Source: Paragyromitra xinjiangensis (Eukaryota > Ascomycota > Pezizomycetes > Pezizales > Discinaceae). From it: a stretch of DNA of 64,000 nucleotides. Made by a program: the position numbers and the translations under genes. A model generated the notes under the pieces. That model was given only the letters and a program-made list of their open reading frames with translations. It was not told where the DNA came from and did not search any database. The stretch is from positions 3,906,001-3,970,000 of the forward strand of contig JBCAMK010000001.1 in NCBI GenBank assembly GCA_038503065.1, written 5' to 3'. Below are positions 60,001-64,000 of the stretch, one piece after another (the stretch's first letter is position 1; each line of letters begins with the position of its first letter).

Positions 60001-62145
60001 AGTGTTGAGGTTTCCTCGTCCCGGTATTTTGGAATCTGGAATCGAAAAAATTCAAGGTAGGTCTGGGCTTCGTTAGCCTAGCGATACCTCTCGCTAAGAA
60101 GTGCGGAAAATATGGCTTACTGGGTTCGTTATGTAGCTGTAGGTAATTTACGTAAAGTAACATATTTACCTGAAACCTTTATATCTATGGATCGCTAGCC
60201 CAAAGAGGAAGGACAAACATCACCAACCTAGCCTTAGGCGATACCATAAACTATCCGAGTCATAGCGACTTAGGTGAGCGGAACTAGATGAGGGTACTAT
60301 CCGCTTGCAATTGGTCTTTTGCTATTTTTTAGCGGGGAAAAAAATAGGTTCCTCCGACGAGCTGGTTAGGGGTTAGCCTACTACCAGCGGAGGGGGATAC
60401 TCAGGTCGTGTTGTTTCCTATAGTTGCTTATCGTTTTATGCAGGCACTTTCAGCTCTTGATTTTGTGCTTAGGTTGCCCAGCCTAGTAAAATTAGTGTAA
60501 CTATAGGTCGGAGCTGACAAAGCCCGAGAAATCCGTAATAGCAAAACGAGGCTAAGATAAGGTGAAGAATGGTTCAAGCAATGGGAAAAGACATTGGATG
60601 TTGGACCCGGTTTTAAGAGAAATACTTAGCATAGAAGTTACCGTTACAATTGGTGTGGGTGACTGGGTTTGAGATAAGTCTGTAATACATATATGTTATA
60701 ATATAACCCTCCAAAAGGCGTGAATGGAGTCGTCTGACATTTGGAATATATAATACGATATGAAGTATTTCCATGCTATCGACTTGAGGAACACTTCAAT
60801 CTACCCTGTATAGATACTTGAGTACATTAACATATATTGCATTGCAGTTGCCTTAAGTAGGTTCGGAAAAGGTGTGCGTGCTTACGTATGTACGTTGTTG
60901 CCCGTGACCGTTAGGTAAGCTTTTTACATACATGCTTGCATTAAACGATGCTGTTCTTAAGTATTTGTTTTGAAATTATATTGTTGCAGTTCCTGTACAG
61001 CACATACGTACAAATTAATGCTACTAAGATTGATATAGAGCTTATTTAACTCAGAGCTCTAATATACCTACATGCGCTGAAATTGGGTTACATGTGCATG
61101 GGGGAACCAATACTATGATTCATATAATGTTGGGCACCGCTGCGATACAACCCGGCCCATCCTCGTCGGAGCTGGTTCTTCATGAAGCCAGTACTGTTGG
61201 ACACCACTTAATTTGGGTAGCTAGGAACAACCTGCAATAAGACTATGAGCTATGCAGCTATCCACGGGGTAAGATAGTAGATTTGCAGGTATCTTATAAC
61301 TGTCTTCTATGGAGCATTAGCTATGGGCTTTCTAGGAAATCTTTTAACTTCGGAAATACTAAGAGAGTATCTATTTAATTCTTCGATGGGTGTGTAGAGA
61401 TGGGCGATCATATGATCTACGAAGGCTGTTTTAGGGGATGAAGGCCGACGGGGGCTGGTGGTTTTGAGAATATGGTATATGCATACGTACGTGCAATTTT
61501 ATCGTTGCAGGCTGACGCAATACGTTCGATGGAGGGTGGTAAAGTTCAGAAACGGGCGTTAAGTTCCCTTAACCTGGTGATCAATCTAATTCCGTACGCC
61601 GTGCACGGTATAGGATATAGGTACACCCTGTCTGGGTTGGATTAGAGAAATAATAAGAGGTTTTATTTACTCTTGTCTGTACGTCACTTTAAAGCGAGGC
61701 GCGTGGTGGGGAGTTGTACGTGCTACTAAGGAATCAAAATATCTTTAGAATGTATTAAGGGGTGGAAGGCCAATTAGTTACTGGTTTATAGAAAGAAACG
61801 CATTAGTGACCGTTGGAAATATAAGAGAGGGAATAAGAAAGGGGGCTTGGCGGTACTAGAGCGAGGCGCTATAAGAGGTGAACTTGAGGGAGCGATAGCT
61901 ACCGATCTTCTCTGAGCAAGGGAGCCACTAAGTGTATAATATCTGCATAGCCTTTAGAGCGATAGGGGTTTAGAAAACACCGGTGTATTCGTACCTGTAT
62001 ACGTACGTATACCCCACCAAACAATGTTTGGGGCATCCATTTTCCTAGCTTTATTGAATCAACCTGGAACTTTTGATAAAATGTCCGCTTACTATGAGGG
62101 AACTATCTAGTTCAAGCAAGAGATTCAAGCGTATCGATTCTACAA

Positions 62146-62566
62146 TACAGTACAACCGCCTTATAAGAATACAGACGGTAGAATCGAGATATTTCGTATG
62201 GGAAAATAAGAATATTTCCGTGAGAATATTCTTATCATTTTGGATGACTTTCCTTAGTATATTCTTATAGAAAATGGGGGAATATCTGAGAACCCTCTAT
62301 ATTTAGGTAAAAACAGGGCAAGGATAATCGCAAAATCGCTTCCTGCATATAATTTTGGATACTAAGCAAAAATTTAGGGGGAATCGACTTCCCTAAGGCC
62401 CCCCAAATGCCCTATCACTGCATTTAAATTTTAATTCATAGAGACTACCCCAGTATAAGCATCTTGGTGCACACTTGGCATTTCTTATAAGGATATTCGC
62501 CCTACAAGGATACGGCATCCAGCCCCGACCGTATTCTTATAGGGCGATTATATCGATTATACTGTA
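62146..62566. mobile_element. Pogo/Fot1-like non-autonomous element, degraded
   Basis: The left end reads TA, then CAGTACAACCGCC and TATAAGAATAC (62146-62171). The right end read on the minus strand is TA, then CAGTATAA, an extra 9 bases, then CGCCC and TATAAGAATACGG (62566-62529). Both ends thus begin CAGTA[C/T]AA next to TA, which fits a TA target duplication and pogo/Fot1-type terminal repeats. Inside there is a second inverted copy (62498-62515 against 62529-62546, 16 of 18 matching, both changes transitions) and an 11-bp hairpin at 62206-62216/62225-62235. The extra 9 bases on one side look like a local duplication of ATAATCG. No transposase remains. Confidence 0.5.
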
Positions 62567-63809
62567 CCGTTATAATTAGGGTAGTGATCGAGTGACAATG
62601 TGTGATCAAGAATGCATCGAATAGTTCTTTTAGCTAGGACCGGTCATATATCCCTTTCGTTAGTTCAAAGAAATATCGTATTTTACTGGCCACGTAACTT
62701 TGAGTCTAGGTTTTAGTGCTGGTTGCACTTACCCGAGGATTGTCTGTAGGTGGACGAGCACATGAGGTTCCCCACCAAAGGCGTTTATCCCTTAAATCTC
62801 AGTAGAAACTGTTTCGTGGCTGCTTCTCATTTCTTCTTCGGCAAGGAGGTGTAATGACCATAGATGAGTAAACTTATGGGGCTTTGGCGTAATAAGTAAT
62901 TACGATGAAGCTCTCCTAATTACACACAAGCTTACCACGTTGAATTGTTCTCTCTCGGTGTGAGCCTGAGAAAATATATCTATCAAGTTGCCAATTTCTG
63001 TGCAGTTCGTCGTTCCAATGTTTATCAGCACCTTCATAATTATTTTTCCCCTTTTACGCAATAAAAACTATTCATGGTATTAGAGCTTCTCGAGCCATAT
63101 CGATACTTAACGGAAAGAATAACTTACCCGAGGGCGAAAACTTCTGGGCCTCGGCCCAAAGATTAGATCCGGGCACACTTCTGTAAGCTGGTAGGGGGTA
63201 GTGCCGAGGGAGAGTATTATTACCGAGTGAAAGAAGCATCGTAACGTATTCATTAGAATAGGTTACCGAGGCACGGGACAGATAATTGTGTAGTCTCGAA
63301 TGTTAGGTTTTAAGACATACGGGTGAGTTTAAGTGGGTCCACGATCGGGTAGCTAAAATTTACCTAATAAAACCAACCCAATCGGCCCGAGCGATCTCCG
63401 CGGCGTCTCCGGGTTAGCGAACGAAAACCAAGCTTTGGTGAAATTTAAGTACATATTTATAAACCTACATGGCAGTGTCTGAGCCAACTAAGTTTCCACG
63501 TTTTCACGCAGATTTGTCTCGGACATCGCCTCGCGAACTGTGCTTGTAGTCTACCTTCTTCAATCGGGTCGTATTAGCGAAGTTGTGCTTATAGAGACCA
63601 AACCCGAGTTTAAGATTGTATCACAGAGTGTCACTCGACTCCTACCGTCATTTTGTACTCCGGATAATGGAAAGGCCGAAATCAGAGGAAGAAAATTATA
63701 AACCAGAATTAGTGATAGGGGTTGACACAAGCTTAATGTGGCCCAAGATAAGAATAGCTTGATTGCCCCCAGGGTATAATGGTAGGTGCAAGGCGAAAAC
63801 CGAAACGAA

Positions 63810-63817
63810 TATATAAG
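63810..63817 (+). promoter_or_regulatory. TATA-like box near the right edge
   Basis: TATATAAG is followed by a pyrimidine-rich stretch (63838-63882, TTCCCACAGCTCTTTTACTCTCC). The layout is that of a fungal promoter and leader, so a plus-strand gene may start beyond the window. No coding part is visible here. Confidence 0.25.
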
Positions 63818-64000
63818 GGTTTATCCCACGAGTGACTTTATTTCAGCAGTTCCCACAGCTCTTTTACTCTCCTTCATCACTATACTTAGGTTAGGTGAAT
63901 AGGCTTGATACAGCAAACGAACCGCCATCCTTTTCGGCCTGTCAACTTCACTCTACTGAGTGATATTTCATGATCGATATTGCCTCATAAGTTACTATAG

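Larger units (their letters stand above)
57060..64000. other. Gene-poor right end, 6.9 kb
   Basis: The first few hundred bases are the MHYT promoter. Beyond this I find no supported gene on either strand; the sequence is increasingly A/T-rich after 60.5 kb and holds many TATA/ATAT motifs. An inverted-repeat element sits at 62146-62566 (listed separately). The frame at 57754-57987 is open but has no recognisable feature. The last 200 bases look like a promoter. Confidence 0.35.

Overview
The window is chromosomal DNA of a filamentous ascomycete (Pezizomycotina). Evidence: the genes carry short GT-AG introns (mostly about 48-95 nt) with CTAAC/CTGAC-like branch sites, and the recognisable families are a fungal SOK1/Tcp11 protein, a fungal NB-ARC-TPR NLR-like protein, H/ACA protein NHP2, a small fungal RGS protein, a DUF647/RUS protein, Kgd4, the Golgi mannosyltransferase subunit Mnn9 and a fungal MHYT protein. 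Gene density is low (about 10-11 supported genes in 64 kb, with gene-free gaps of 3-10 kb), so the genome is probably large. I cannot name the species.

Layout. 0.1-4.6 kb: a 183-aa coiled-coil protein (-) and a divergent SOK1/Tcp11 gene (+). 5.4-10.0 kb: a frameshifted HTH-like gene relic (+) facing a four-exon NLR-like STAND gene (-). 10-19.3 kb: gene-poor DNA with two non-autonomous transposons (a TA-flanked element and a Mutator-like element with a 9-bp target duplication) and one orphan membrane-protein gene. 19.35-20.2 kb: NHP2 (+). 20.2-31 kb: mostly non-coding, with an RGS gene (-) in the middle. 31.1-34.65 kb: a nine-exon RUS-family gene (-) with two 13-nt micro-exons, then the two-exon KGD4 gene (-). 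34.65-45.0 kb: a 10-kb stretch with no supported gene. 45.0-49.6 kb: a short-chain dehydrogenase (+) and MNN9 (+). 51.4-51.85 kb: a broken PRISE-type reductase pseudogene. 53.6-53.9 kb: a speculative 66-aa spliced reading frame. 54.5-57.06 kb: a five-exon MHYT gene (-). 57.1-64 kb: gene-poor DNA with a probable pogo/Fot1-like non-autonomous element near 62.3 kb.

The genes do not form one pathway. They are housekeeping (NHP2, KGD4, MNN9) and signalling genes (SOK1/Tcp11, RGS, MHYT, NLR) separated by repeat-bearing gaps. I find no biosynthetic cluster, CRISPR array, tRNA or rRNA. Exon models were built by hand: the reading phase closes across every junction of each multi-exon model listed, but no transcript data were available. 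The strongest new observations are the two micro-exons of the RUS gene, the three inverted-repeat elements with target duplications, and the NLR locus with its neighbouring HTH relic.
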